Shown piece by piece: positions 26,201 through 38,298 of a DNA stretch of 64,000 nt. Numbering within the stretch: position 1 is the stretch's first letter; each line of letters begins with the position of its first letter. The DNA is taken from assembly GCA_904063045.1 (NCBI GenBank), contig CAJFCJ010000003.1, forward strand, positions 372,001 to 436,000, read 5' to 3'. A program made the translations under genes and the position numbers. This DNA is from Dimorphilus gyrociliatus (lineage: Eukaryota; Annelida; Polychaeta; Dinophilidae). Under the pieces are notes generated by a model. That model ran no database searches. It saw nothing but the letters and a program-made list of their open reading frames with translations, and was not told where the DNA came from.

Positions 26201-29200
26201 TACTTAAGATTCTTGAGGAAAGACGCTTTTGCACTATTACCAACTTTAAGAACTCTGTTAGTTTCTTTATATAAAAAAGAGTAATTGATTTGTAAAATTC
26301 TCTCTTTATCTTTTCCTTTAAAAAGAGATTTAGAATCGAATCTTATTTTAACGATTGAAAATGATACTTTTCCATCTGGATTGACAAGCTTGTAAGCTAT
26401 TTTTTCTTGATTTTTATTGGTATACTATGTATTATATAGTGAAAATTCCTACTTTCTTACAGAGGATTATCTAATAATCGATTCCGATTTCAACACAAGT
26501 ACCCCTTTACAAATTTGAGAGACTTACAAGCGTTAGATTTGAGTTCAAATCAAATTACAGTAATACCTGATGAAGCTTTTCATAATATGACTAGCTTAGT
26601 CACGCTGTAAGTAATAGAAATTAAAAGATGAATATATGCAGTATATATAAATATATATATATATATATATAAACTTGAATAATTTATTTAGGTCATTAGA
26701 CTCAAATAAAATTGCACGTCTTTTAAAAGTTCATATAAAAGATTTACCTCTTACCGATTCACTTCTTCTACAAAACAACGATTTGGCCTATATTGAAAAT
26801 GATACTCTATCACATCTTACAACAATGGGAGGTTTATTGTAAGTTACCTATTGTATATTTCAAAAAATTGATAATTATTATTTATTAATTATTTTGTTTA
26901 ATTAAAGATCATTTGCCAACAATAAACTTACGCAAATACCAATTCCTGACTTTCATGATTTATCTATCGGCGATAGTCTTCAGCTTCAAAATAATAGATT
27001 AACCAAGATACCAACTGATGCATTTAAATCTCTAACTACTGGTAGAAAGTTAGTATATTTTAATTAATAATAGATTATGTATTTATATACTGTTTTTCTT
27101 TTTATATCAACACAGCATCGATCTGAGCAGTAATAGAATATCTCGAATAGAAACGAATGCATTTCAAACAGTTACAGCTCAAACTTTAACAATAACCAAT
27201 AATCCATTGAGATATTTGGAAATTTCTTCATTCAACGGATTAACAATAGGGTAAAATAGATTTGAACAAATAGGCTATTTGTTTATTATTAATTTATTAT
27301 TTCTCTTAATAGAAACTTAAACCTAAATTCTATGTTGATTGAGAAAATTATTAATCATACATTTATCGATGTTAGAGCAACCAACACATTTGATTTAAGT
27401 GCAAATAAGATAAATGAAGTTGAAAGTAACGCATTCGTTAATTTCGTTTCTGATACTAATTTGTAAGTTTTGTTTATTTCATTGAATTGTTCATTCATTA
27501 TTATTTATTCATATATTCCATTTAATTTTCTAGTGATATGAGCTCTAATTTACTTAAAACTCTACCGCAATACATGTTTACTGGAACGTCTTCGGCAAGA
27601 GGAATCTTTAATTTAGAAAATCAAATATTAGACGTTTTACAACCAACGACATTCGATGGTATCGATTTAAGAGCTGAACTGAACTTGAATTCAAATAAAT
27701 TCCTTATCTTTCCTCAACCGGCTTTGAAGAATGAACGTCTTAGTGGATTGTGAGTACATCATTCACATAGCCATTAATAAAGTAATTTAACAAATCATTC
27801 TCAAATCAAAAATTAAGACTTATCGAGAATAATCTAATGACTGAACTTCCGGTTGGATCGTTCTCCGCCAACCATAATGGAATTCAAACTTTATCCTTAT
27901 CCAATAACAAAATATCTGTCCTAGCCGACGGGGCTTTAGACGCTCTTACAGGACTACAAACTTTGTAAGTAGGACAAAGTGTTAAAACTAATAATAGACT
28001 ATACTTTTTTCTTATGTTTATCTTCAATAGTTCAATGGCAAATAACGGTTTGCTCCGGGTTGGAAAGTCAGCATTCGACAGTCTTTCAAATTTACAGACA
28101 ATTAACCTACAAACGAATAAATTAGAAACATGGCATAAATTTAAACAAATGAACAATCTGGCTAATATTGACTTGTCTGCAAATAAAATAAAGTCTATTG
28201 CTGCCTTGGCGTTTCATGACTTACCTAATTTGAATTCATTGTAAGCATTTTTTTATAGCCATTCATTTAATTGATATTGAATGACAATAACTATTTACAA
28301 TTACTTACCGAACAATTCAGGATAATTATAATTTTTAATAAATGTTTTAGAAAATTAACTGGAAATCCTTTAGGGTGTGATTGTGCTCTATATCATTCTT
28401 TGCACAACGTATCATCAACAATAGTTGGTGGATTATGTGCAGAAAATGCTTACGCTGCGGGTGCTGTATTTTCCAACGATCCTACTGATACAAATCACTA
28501 TACATTATTCAATCCAGAAGTATTTCAATGCTGTAAGTTATTAATAGTATTATAATGTTTTGTTTAATCCTATTCGTATCCTAGCCGTTTATGGAATCAG
28601 TACTTCGGAACCTCAAACTGGTCATCTTAGGGTTTGGTGGTTGCCACCACCAAATATAACATTACCGACCACCGACAATTATACCTATATAATTACTTGT
28701 ATTGATCAAGATGCTACAGTAACATTAACCCAATCTGTTGACCTACCTCCTGAGAACACAACTGGAGAATTCACATTTACTTCTGGCGTTGTCAGAGCCA
28801 AAACCTATGGATGTTCAATTAAATTGGATAAATCAGGAAACATAAGCGCTTCCAGTGAAATTGATTATATAACAATATCTGCTGACCTAAGTAAAATGTT
28901 TAATATAATTTTAATTCAAGTAATTATTTTCAAGTGATTACATTCTTCTCTCTTCTTATCATATAGGTGGCGTTACCGGTGCAGGACCTGACGATTATAT
29001 TGTACCCATCAGTTACTATGATTTTTCTTTGGCTCATCCGGATTTTGCGGGAACAAGTCCTAAAGAGTTTAGTAAACCAACTCTGGTTCCCAGCCCATAT
29101 GGAGCATGGCCTAGAATAAGCGATACTCCCACAGCCGATATATTCTCCATCTATTTTAGGGAAACCTCCGATGATACAAATCGTAAACTTAATGGAAATC

Positions 29201-32200
29201 TTACATTAAAATATCAGAATACAACTGGAAAACATTTATTCTCAACCGATCTCTACTTTCCAGTTGACGCAACTGGATTTGATAATCAAGGACAGGTCGA
29301 CTGTGCTGGAGCATCCCATAATTTTGGTTTTACATCAGCCATTAGATCAGGCTTTACTTTCTTGGGAAATGGTACCTTAACTTTTGGAGGTGGAGATGAA
29401 CTATGGGTGTATATAAATAATGTAAGAGTATTAGAAGTAATTACTGATTCACTTGGAGCAGATATTCCCTGTAAATTCATCGATATAACAGCCGCGGCTG
29501 GAAATGGTAAAATTATACCGCAGACTGGAAAAATTTCAGGATCTGAATGCCAAAGCTTAACACCGACCCCATCGGAAGAATTTCAATTAAAGCTTGAGAT
29601 TGGTGAAACTTATCATATCGACATATTTCACATAGAAAGGAGGCCGTGTAAATCTCATTTATTAATAGAAACTGAAAGTATTCGTTGGGCAGTTAGACCA
29701 GGAGACCCATTACCAGTTGACTACATAGTTGAAATAAGTGAAGATTCGCATGTTGGTGCTATTGGCTTCGATTTTTCCCTAATTGATCCATTTTCAATTG
29801 GTCCTACTTACACGCTTGTTTTAACAAATGGAAACGAAGCTAGACACTTTTCATTTCAATCCGATACCCCTGCAGCTCGAACTGCTGGTATACCTCCTCC
29901 TCCAAGTGCCTACTCGTATACAAATCTACCTGGTTTGGGTATACCTTTTATTGAATGCCCAGTTGGGCCAACAACTATAGCAGATCCTAATGTAGCTGGA
30001 ACACAAACTTTTGTGATACTAACAAACAACTGTTTGTTAACTGTCGCTACAGCATTAGATTACGAAGTTTCTACCGGATATAGATTAATTACAACTGTTT
30101 CCGATCCTGGCCAACCAAATTTTCCAGGATTACTGGTTTTCACAATCAAGATAGTGGATGTTAATGACAACTGTCCAGTTCTTGAAGACGATACATTTTC
30201 ATTTGAACCTAGGCCAAGCTTGAGTCCGAATCCACTTCTAAGGCTTAATGCTACTGATAGGGACAATTCGAATAATAGCTTAATCACATACCTAACTTCA
30301 TATCCAACTTTAAGCCCACCCCTCTCAAGATATAATGATTCCCTCGATCTTTATAAATTTGTGTTTCCTGAAAAGACAACTGTAATGGTTTCTATAGCAG
30401 CATTGGACAATGGAAATCCAAGGAGAGGAGCCATCGCTACGGTTAACGTAACAGTTGTTAATAAGTGTTTGATTAGTATCCTCCGAAGGAATTTAGAATA
30501 CAAATTCGTTGTGAATGCAACTAGCGGAGAAGTTTACTTTAGAATACCGAAATATTACATAAGAGACTTTTGTAAGAATATACACATTAATCTTAATAAT
30601 CGTCTCATTCCTTATATTTAAATTTATATTATCTATAATTATCTCTAGCATGCAATAAAGTTGCTGGTATGGAAACCGGTTACGTTCTAGAAGAACAAAT
30701 TTCAGCATCAAGCCACGATCCATTAGGATATCCAGGAAGAGGGAGAATCAATACGACATACGGTATAGTATATTATTGACGAAAAGAATACTATTATCAA
30801 CAATATTATAATACGAATAATAGATGCAACTGGCTTCTTATACGGAGGTTGGGTTCCTCTTGTTTCCGATCTTAATCAATGGTTTCAAATCGATATGAAA
30901 CAGAGATACGTATTTAATAAACTACTTTTTCAAGTAACTACTACATTTGTTTAAAACTTACATACATAATATATACTTTATATTTTAAAGGGTCAGCAAG
31001 ATGATGATGCTTGGGTTCAAACCTACGAAATCTCTTACAGAGATAGCAGTACTGCATTCCAAACGTATTTTGACAAGGCTTCTACCAGCGTCTTTACAGC
31101 CAACACAGATAGAAATAGCATAGTTGAACATACATTAAATCCAAGATTTACGGCCCAATTTATTAGAATTATACCAAAAACTTGGACTAAGCACATCGCC
31201 CTTCGAATGGAAATAATTGGATGTCTAGAATCAGATCAAGAACAATACGATCTTTGGTGTGATAGATGCGACGCTGGCTATTATTGTCTTGGCGACGGGA
31301 ACAAAATACTCTGCGGTCAAGGAGGAAGACCTCTTGCTGAACATTCTTTCGGAGGATCTGATCAGTGTTCTGACTGTCCGAAAGGATGGGTAAGAAACAA
31401 TACAATTAGTACAAATTTATTCTATAAAATGCATAATCTGTTTCCTGATTAGATATGCAAAGAAGGTCTAGCAAAGCCTTGTCCAAAATATCATTTCATA
31501 AATTGCACTGGTTCAACTTGGTGCCCAGATAGTTGTGCTAAGTGTCCTTCCGGTTATGCTTGTAGGGGTGGTGTTAAATATCCGTGCAACGTTGGAACGA
31601 TATCTGATGGAACCCTTGGTAATATATTTCTATTAGTAGGGTAGTTGTTTTTAAAAATATTTCTACTCTAAACAGAGTATTGCGACATGTGCAAACCGGG
31701 AACATTTCAAAATGAAACTCTACAAACTACTTGTATAGATTGCCCAATAGGTTACACTTCGTCAAAACAAAAGGATAGATGTAGCCCTTGCCCACTATCG
31801 ACATACTCTGTTAAAGGTGAAATATGTAAATCTTGCCCACCTGGCGATTGTAAATGTGATGAATCTATAAAGCCTTGCGCAGAAGGAGTTACCTGTATTA
31901 ACCTTGAGGTTTAATAGATTGTTTAGATAGCGAAATTACTATTAAAGAATACTATTTTATTATATTCCAGTTGATTAGTTCTGGAATAACTCCAAATTTT
32001 AGATGTTTGGAATGTCCTAAAGGGTACACTGGAGATGGCGTAACTTGTACAGATATCGACGAGGTAATTAATAATTCTTATTTATAATTAATTAGTTCTA
32101 TAGTTTGTCTTATTTTTCAAATTTAAGTGTACTCTTTATAAACCTTGCTTTAATGAGACATGCATCAATACTATTCCTGGTTATCAATGTAAAAATTGCC

Positions 32201-35111
32201 CTTGGGGATACTCGGGTAGTTTTGAAGATAGTCACGCTCAAGCCTTCAAGCATAGAGTCTACGAATCATGTAATACAAAGTTCGCAGATATCCAACAACA
32301 ACAATGCGGCGATGTAAATGAATGTTTAACAAACAACGGTGGATGTGATCCAAATGCAAAGTGTATTAATACAATAGGAAGTTTCGAATGTGGATTTTGT
32401 AATCCTGGCTTCCTTGGACACGGGAAATACGGATGCTATTCAGACGACTATTGCGGAAGTGGAAAAAACGATTGTGACGTAAACGCTATCTGTATTTACA
32501 CTGGTCCAGCCCAGTATCGATGCGAGGTAATAATCGATCTATACAATATCTTTTAGGATTGAGTATTCTATTAGTAACGTACAAGAAAAATCATTATTTT
32601 CTTATTTCCAAGTGCAAGGATGGATATGCTGGAACTGGACAGATGTGCGCTGTTGATACTGATTTAGACGGTAGACCAAATAAAAGATTACCTTGCGATT
32701 TCGATTTCTGTTTTTATGTAAGTAAAATACTATTCTGTTAAATGTTGTTTACCTTTAATATCTCTACTTTTTGCAGGATAATTGCCCGACTATTCCAAAT
32801 AGTGGACAAGAGGATGCAGGTTACTATAACTTCCCATACTTTTCCTTTTTTTGCATCACTAACAAAGAAGGTATTTAAATTTAATAATAGATGGGGACTT
32901 TATTGGAAATTTTTGCGATTACGATGATGATAATGACGTCACTCCGGATGAAACTGATAATTGCCAATTTAAAGTTAACTTTGATAAAGCTGACAGTGAT
33001 GGTGATGGTGTTGGTGATGCTTGCGATAATTGTCCAAATGATGCTAATCCCGATCAATTAGATTCAGATTCCGATGGTATTGGTGATGCCTGTGATACTG
33101 ATGACGATAACGATGGAGTTCTCGACGGTGCTGACAATTGCGCTACAGTCGCAAATCCTGGCCAAGAGAACGCAGATGGAGATAATTTTGGCGACGCTTG
33201 CGATAATTGCGTAAACGTTGCAAATAATAATCAGGCCGACAGCGATCAAAATGGTTATGGTGACGCGTGTGACACTATCGGAAGTCCCAACCAAGATCCG
33301 GATGGTGATGGAGTTCTAATAGGTGATAATTGTGGGGAAATACCAAATCCCAGCCAATCAGACATAGATAACGACGGTCTAGGGGATGTTTGTGATAGTG
33401 ATGTGGACGGAGATGGTTTATCAAACGAAATTGATAATTGTCCATTTGTTAGTAATGCTGATCAATCAGATATAAATGGAAACACTATCGGAGATGCTTG
33501 CGAAACAGATACTGATGGAGACGGTATAGCAGATAACAAAGATTTATGTCCCGAAAATCCTAAAATTAATGTTCTTAGCATGCAAACCTATACCAGTGTT
33601 AATTTAGATCCAACAATTACTGACACTCCCGTTTGGAAATTGACCCATTCAGGAAGAGAAATAAGGCAAACAGCAACCAGCACAGCTCCATTTATGCTAG
33701 TTGGATCCCAGAAATACTACGATGTTGTTTATTCGGGTACCTTTTTCTCTCGAGATCAGGATTCAATAGGGTATATGGCGGCGGTGTTTGGATGGCAAAG
33801 TAATAGAAAATTCTATGCATTACTTTGGCTAAGAGACCACAAAAATTATGGAGGAACAGCCTACCAAGGTGGTTTAAGAGGTATTCAAGTAAAGAAAATA
33901 GACTCTTCCACGGGTCCAGGAACAGTACTTGGTAATGCAATTTGGCATAGCGCAGACACCGCAAACGAAGCAACATTACTATGGCACGATCCGAAAATGA
34001 TTGGGTGGGAACCGTTCAAGTCGTATAGATTTTACATAACTCACAGACCGTCTGTCGGTACAATAGCAGTAAAAGCATATAATAGCGAAGGAACAGAGAT
34101 AGTTAACTCTGGCGAATTATTCGATACCCAATATCAAGGTGGAAGATTAGGAGTTATATTATTCGATCAAAAGTCAGCGATCATATCTAATTTGAACACG
34201 AAATGCCTAGACAGATCGAATAAGGCAATGAAATTTGACGGAGTTGACGACTACATAATCCTAGAAAACGTTTACGAATTCGATATTGAGTTGAGTTTTA
34301 CATTCGAAGTCTGGATAAAACCATCAGGCGTATCGGGCAATCAACCAATATTAAGCTCAAGAGACGAGATGCTACTATTACAATTGAGTGACGATAAACT
34401 AAACATTACTTTTGGATCGTATAACGCACTTGGTAGCACATCATTGACAGCTAATGTTTGGAATCATATTGTTTTACGATACGATGGTCAAAGTAAGTAA
34501 AAATTAATAGAGATTATCAATGAATAAACAAAAGCTTTTTACAGATCATGTTTTGGCAATGTATCTCAATGGAATAGCCGGCGGTACTGAAGCTGAAATT
34601 ACCGATTTAAAACCATTGAGCTGGGTAATTATTATCCTATATTTAGTATTGAAAAAACATGCTAATTTTCTTATTATAATCATAATGGTAAAGTGATAAA
34701 TATAACACAATCGTTTTTTCAATAGGTTTACAGTAATTCTTCTGACCTTTTTATTGCAACCGACTTTGAAAATCAATATGCTGGTTTAATGGATCTAATT
34801 CGATTCTATAGCATTTTTGTACCAGATACAGAAATTGATGATCACTTACAGTTGGTCAAACCAGTTTTACAATTACATAAACAATATTTACAAGTTAATA
34901 TTGACTTTGACGATGATTCTACGGGTATTGTTAAAAGTATTGGAGTAAAAAACAACCAATTCGTAACCAATGGAGATCCAAAATACGTTCTGGTTAGTGT
35001 TATAATTAGTGTTATACATTATACACTTTATAATTTTCAATATAACTCTTTCTACAGAGCCAAAGTGGAAATGCAAAATTCGTTTTAACTTATCCGAATA
35101 ATAAACGTTAA
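23216..35111 (+). CDS. Mega-thrombospondin: giant LRR / fibro-slime / cadherin / F5-8C / EGF / TSP3 / TSP-C / LamG matrix protein
   Basis: About 40 exons, ~2,900 residues. ATG 23216 opens a signal peptide. An N-terminal Cys-rich piece (SCGGCVCDPP, ~23510-23540) precedes roughly 35 leucine-rich repeats in small exons from 24001 to 28244. Then come an LRR C-cap (GNPLGCDCALY, ~28360), an FN3-like domain (28585-28890), a fibro-slime/PA14-like domain (~29010-29700; SHNFGFTSAIR, DELWVYINN, YHIDIFHIERR) and cadherin-type repeats (~29700-30470; VDVNDNCP). These are followed by a discoidin F5/8C domain (30649-31240), an ephrin-receptor-like Cys-rich region (31250-31910), EGF/cbEGF modules (31970-32720), six or more thrombospondin type 3 Ca-binding repeats (~32890-33560; DSDGDGVGDACDNCP), the thrombospondin C lectin-like domain (~33580-34210) and a LamG/concanavalin-like domain (34230-35000). 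The stop is at 35109-35111. N-terminal LRRs plus central cadherin plus thrombospondin C-terminus define the described mega-thrombospondin family, typically over 2,700 residues. It should be secreted, calcium-loaded matrix. LRR exon boundaries are clear; a few joins (30909/30991, 32816/32891) are less certain. Confidence 0.85.
25090..25114. repeat. (CTA)n trinucleotide repeat in an intron of the mega-thrombospondin gene
   Basis: CTACTA run between LRR exons ending at 25030 and starting at 25157. Confidence 0.85.
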
Positions 35112-36366
35112 TCCGTTGTTGTAAACAAGGAAAAGAAGTTAACACAATACAGAGTCTTCCAAAATAATTTATACAGTATTTTTTCTTCCTCTTCTTCTCC
35201 TTTTTCCTCTTCTTCTTCTTCTTTTCTTGAGATATATTACGAATAAAGAGGGAAAACTCTCTATATATATTATATTATATCTTGCGTTGTATAAACATAA
35301 TTTCAATAAACTGATAACAACAAAACATGTTTAAAGTTTTATTACTCTCTTCAAATTGAACCAAGAGTAAATATACTATATATATGCTATAGTATCATAA
35401 AAGATGAAAATTATTGATAGAAGTAACGCTCAATTGATCAATATTTCATTTAAAAATGAGGTTACGACATCAGAAACCAAACTATAGTTAATTAGGGTAC
35501 ATATTTAATTTTAATCACGTTCTTTTGCTTCTTTAGATTACTTTTCTATCAGAAAAGAAGAGAAATCTAAGAATATTAGTTTCTGTTCAATTTCTATTTT
35601 TCTTTTCTCCCCTAATGAAAAGAAATTATTATTCGTCATTTTCTCTTTTATTTCTCAAACAATGGCTTTTTATATTGATTATTCAAAATAAAGTTTACCA
35701 ATGACAAGCCCTTTCTTATTCCTTCTTTCTGTATGTCTGTCTGTCCTCTCTCTCTCTCTGTCTTTAATTGTTCTTTTTACTGACACTTATAAAGTTACAA
35801 TAATAAAAACTAGGCCAAAATTTGAAGTTTTTATTTACTTAAAGATAAATTAAAATAAATGATTTTTGCAAATATAAAGACAAGTGAAAGCATTTATTGT
35901 TATATTTATAGTAAAATATAAAAACAACATCTTATACGATAGAGTATACACCGTATAAATGGTTTATAATAGATTTAGAACAATACATATATATATACTG
36001 TATAAATTGTAAAGGTTTCATTATAGTTTTTATTTGAGACTGAAAAAACATCCCATCAACTAAAATGAAGCAGGAAGGAGAGATAAAGGCTAAATACCAA
36101 CTTATTGATGAATGTATACAATATATATTGTCCACTTATTTCTATGTGTATCTTGTAATTATAATATGTAATGAATTCGACATCAGAATCGTAAGATACA
36201 ATTTACAATTCGTCTTTTGAATTACTTTCACTTGAAATTACTACTAAATCACAAACATTCAAAACAACATCATTTATTCTTTAATTCATTGAAATAAATA
36301 ACTTAGATTTCATCTTAATTTTTGTGGTAGAAACTATAAATATTTCTTCTCTTCTTCTTCTTCTGC
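35112..36366. other. Intergenic region between convergent genes
   Basis: 3' flanks of the mega-thrombospondin gene (+) and of the second Cys-rich gene (-). An AATAAA lies at about 35306. TTC and TC tracts occur at ~35185-35225 and 35750-35762, and TATACTGTATA at 35994-36004. No further gene is supported. Confidence 0.6.
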
Positions 36367-37456
36367 TCATTGATTGATTATCATTCCTAAAATAATGATA
36401 CTTACTCCAAAGAGTATCGAATTTATTCTTGGATATGATGCACTACCTATAAAAAATTATTAAACAAATAGGTAGAGATTGATGGTTATTGATTAAGTAT
36501 CGAGAACTTACTTGGTTGGCATTTTTGTTGAGTCTCTCCCGGACAAGTTACGCACACGAGACCACTTGAACAATACTTACCATTGCTATTGTTATTTTCG
36601 GTGCATGAGTTACCTTTCTCTAGTCCAACTTTAGCTGGATAAATAGATAAGATATTTAGACTATCAACGTATAACTACTAATTGAATCAATTAACGTTAT
36701 TTACCATCTTTATGTAAGCATACAGTTCTAGTTTCTCCGAAACTTTGAACAGATTTCCAAACATAATTTGTTGCACATTCGCATTTGCTCTTTATGCATG
36801 ACAAGTTAGATTCATTACTACAATCGCCACTCGAAGAACAACTTTCTCCTTTGGATTTTGCTTAAAAAAGGATATTTGATCATAAGTATTTGTATAATCT
36901 ACATTTTCGGAAAGTATATTTAACGTACCAAGAGGAATGCATTCCTCTTTCGGATAACTACTCGAAGTTTTCATTCCAGCGGGACAAGTACACTTTGAAC
37001 TAGAGCAAATTGAATTACCCACACAATGAAGATTTGGCGTGCAACTTTCTCCTATCAGTTTATAACTGTCAGGAAAACATCTCTTTTTTGAAGGTGATAG
37101 TTTATGGCCACTTTTACATTTACATTTTCCAGATGAACATTCCGAACCTATTGTGGAACAGATATCATTCGAAGAGCAACTTTCATCTATTTTCCTCTCT
37201 GTTAAGAATAGCAGTTTTCATTAAAAGTGATAAATTATGAAGCAATTTTCAAAAACAATTAAGCATTACCCCTTTTACATGATGAACTTGTTTTGCTGTA
37301 TCCTGATTTACAAGTACAGAACCCTTTAGAGCATGAGCTAGAAACTTTTCTGCACTGCTCCCCTGATGAGCAGTCTCCATCACCTCCACAACTTGTTAAA
37401 GAAAGTACCGTACCAAATGCAAAATATACGAAAAGGAAAACTATAAAGGTTCTCAT
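36367..37456 (-). CDS. Secreted cysteine-rich repeat protein, probably GPI-anchored (paralogue of 9942-11934)
   Basis: Five exons: 37456-37270, 37198-36929, 36860-36705, 36634-36512, 36446-36367; sum 816 nt = 271 residues. I chose ATG 37456 over the in-frame ATG at 37534 because MRTFIVFLFVYFAFGTVLSL is a clean signal peptide. Repeated modules follow the form GESCSSSGDCS...C-x4-C-x-C, e.g. CRKVSSSCSKGFCTC, CSTIGSECSSGKCKC and CVGNSICSSSKCTC. The penultimate exon encodes GKYCSSGLVCVTCPGE, the counterpart of the C-terminal module in the gene at 9942. The last exon encodes a hydrophobic tail (SILFGVSIIILGMIINQ) ending at the stop, as in GPI-attachment signals. All introns are phase 1, as in the paralogue. 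Function is unknown. Confidence 0.8.
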
Positions 37457-38298
37457 CTTGTCAGCTCTTGGAGACAAACTGCAAACTGCTAATTTAAAAT
37501 TTTGTTTGGTCGGTTGCTTAGAGCGTGATGTCAATAAACGATTATTCCTAGCAAAGAGAACATTTATAACAATCTAGAGAATACATCGATTAACCATATT
37601 ATGTCGCTCATTTGAATATTCAGTTGTAGGTACAAGAATTGCATATATGCATAGTCGATATTATAGAGGATGGGGAAATTTTTTCCAGACTGACGATATT
37701 CGATTTTGTTGCCTAACAATTTAATAGGGTGTTAAACTATTATGAAATAAAATTCGACCTATTTTCCATTGTTTTATAAAGAATAAAATCTGAGAATAAA
37801 AACAATAAAGCCTATTATTCATCTATTAGCGACAATATCAAAAGTAATAAATTAGTTAATTAGGTCTTGCTATAGAAATCCCGTTCTTTCCTGGTATAAT
37901 ATTGTAAAATAGATACTCTGTACAATGTCTATTAAATATCTTTATAGCTGTGATTTATTTGTTAGGTAAAAGGGTAACAGAATGGAATATTGAGAAAAGA
38001 GATGATTAAGTAACTATGTACTTAGTGCAGCAAGGTATAATGATTTGGAAAAGACGATCAATTCAAGTTTACCTAATAAAAGGGCTGAAATAATTCTTAT
38101 CAATGGTGTTGAAATCTTTTAATCATTGTTTTTTTTTTAAAAAAAACAAAAGTCTTTTTAGTGTATTTTTCATTTTTGTATTGATTTTCAAAATACACAA
38201 AATAACAATTAGAAAAAAGAGAGCTTTCTTTCAATATTCTTATTCATACAGTATATACTGTATTTGTTAGAGATGCCAAGTGGGAGAGTATAAATCAT
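37457..38298. other. Intergenic region with an 18-bp palindrome
   Basis: Upstream of the second Cys-rich gene and downstream of the E2-like gene, both on the minus strand. ATACAGTATATACTGTAT at 38246-38263 is a perfect palindrome near the 3' end of the E2-like gene. No gene is supported. Confidence 0.6.

Noticed and set aside
33064-33294. 76-codon minus-strand ORF
   Set aside because: Antisense of the Asp-rich thrombospondin type 3 repeats, giving an Ile/Val-rich artefact.
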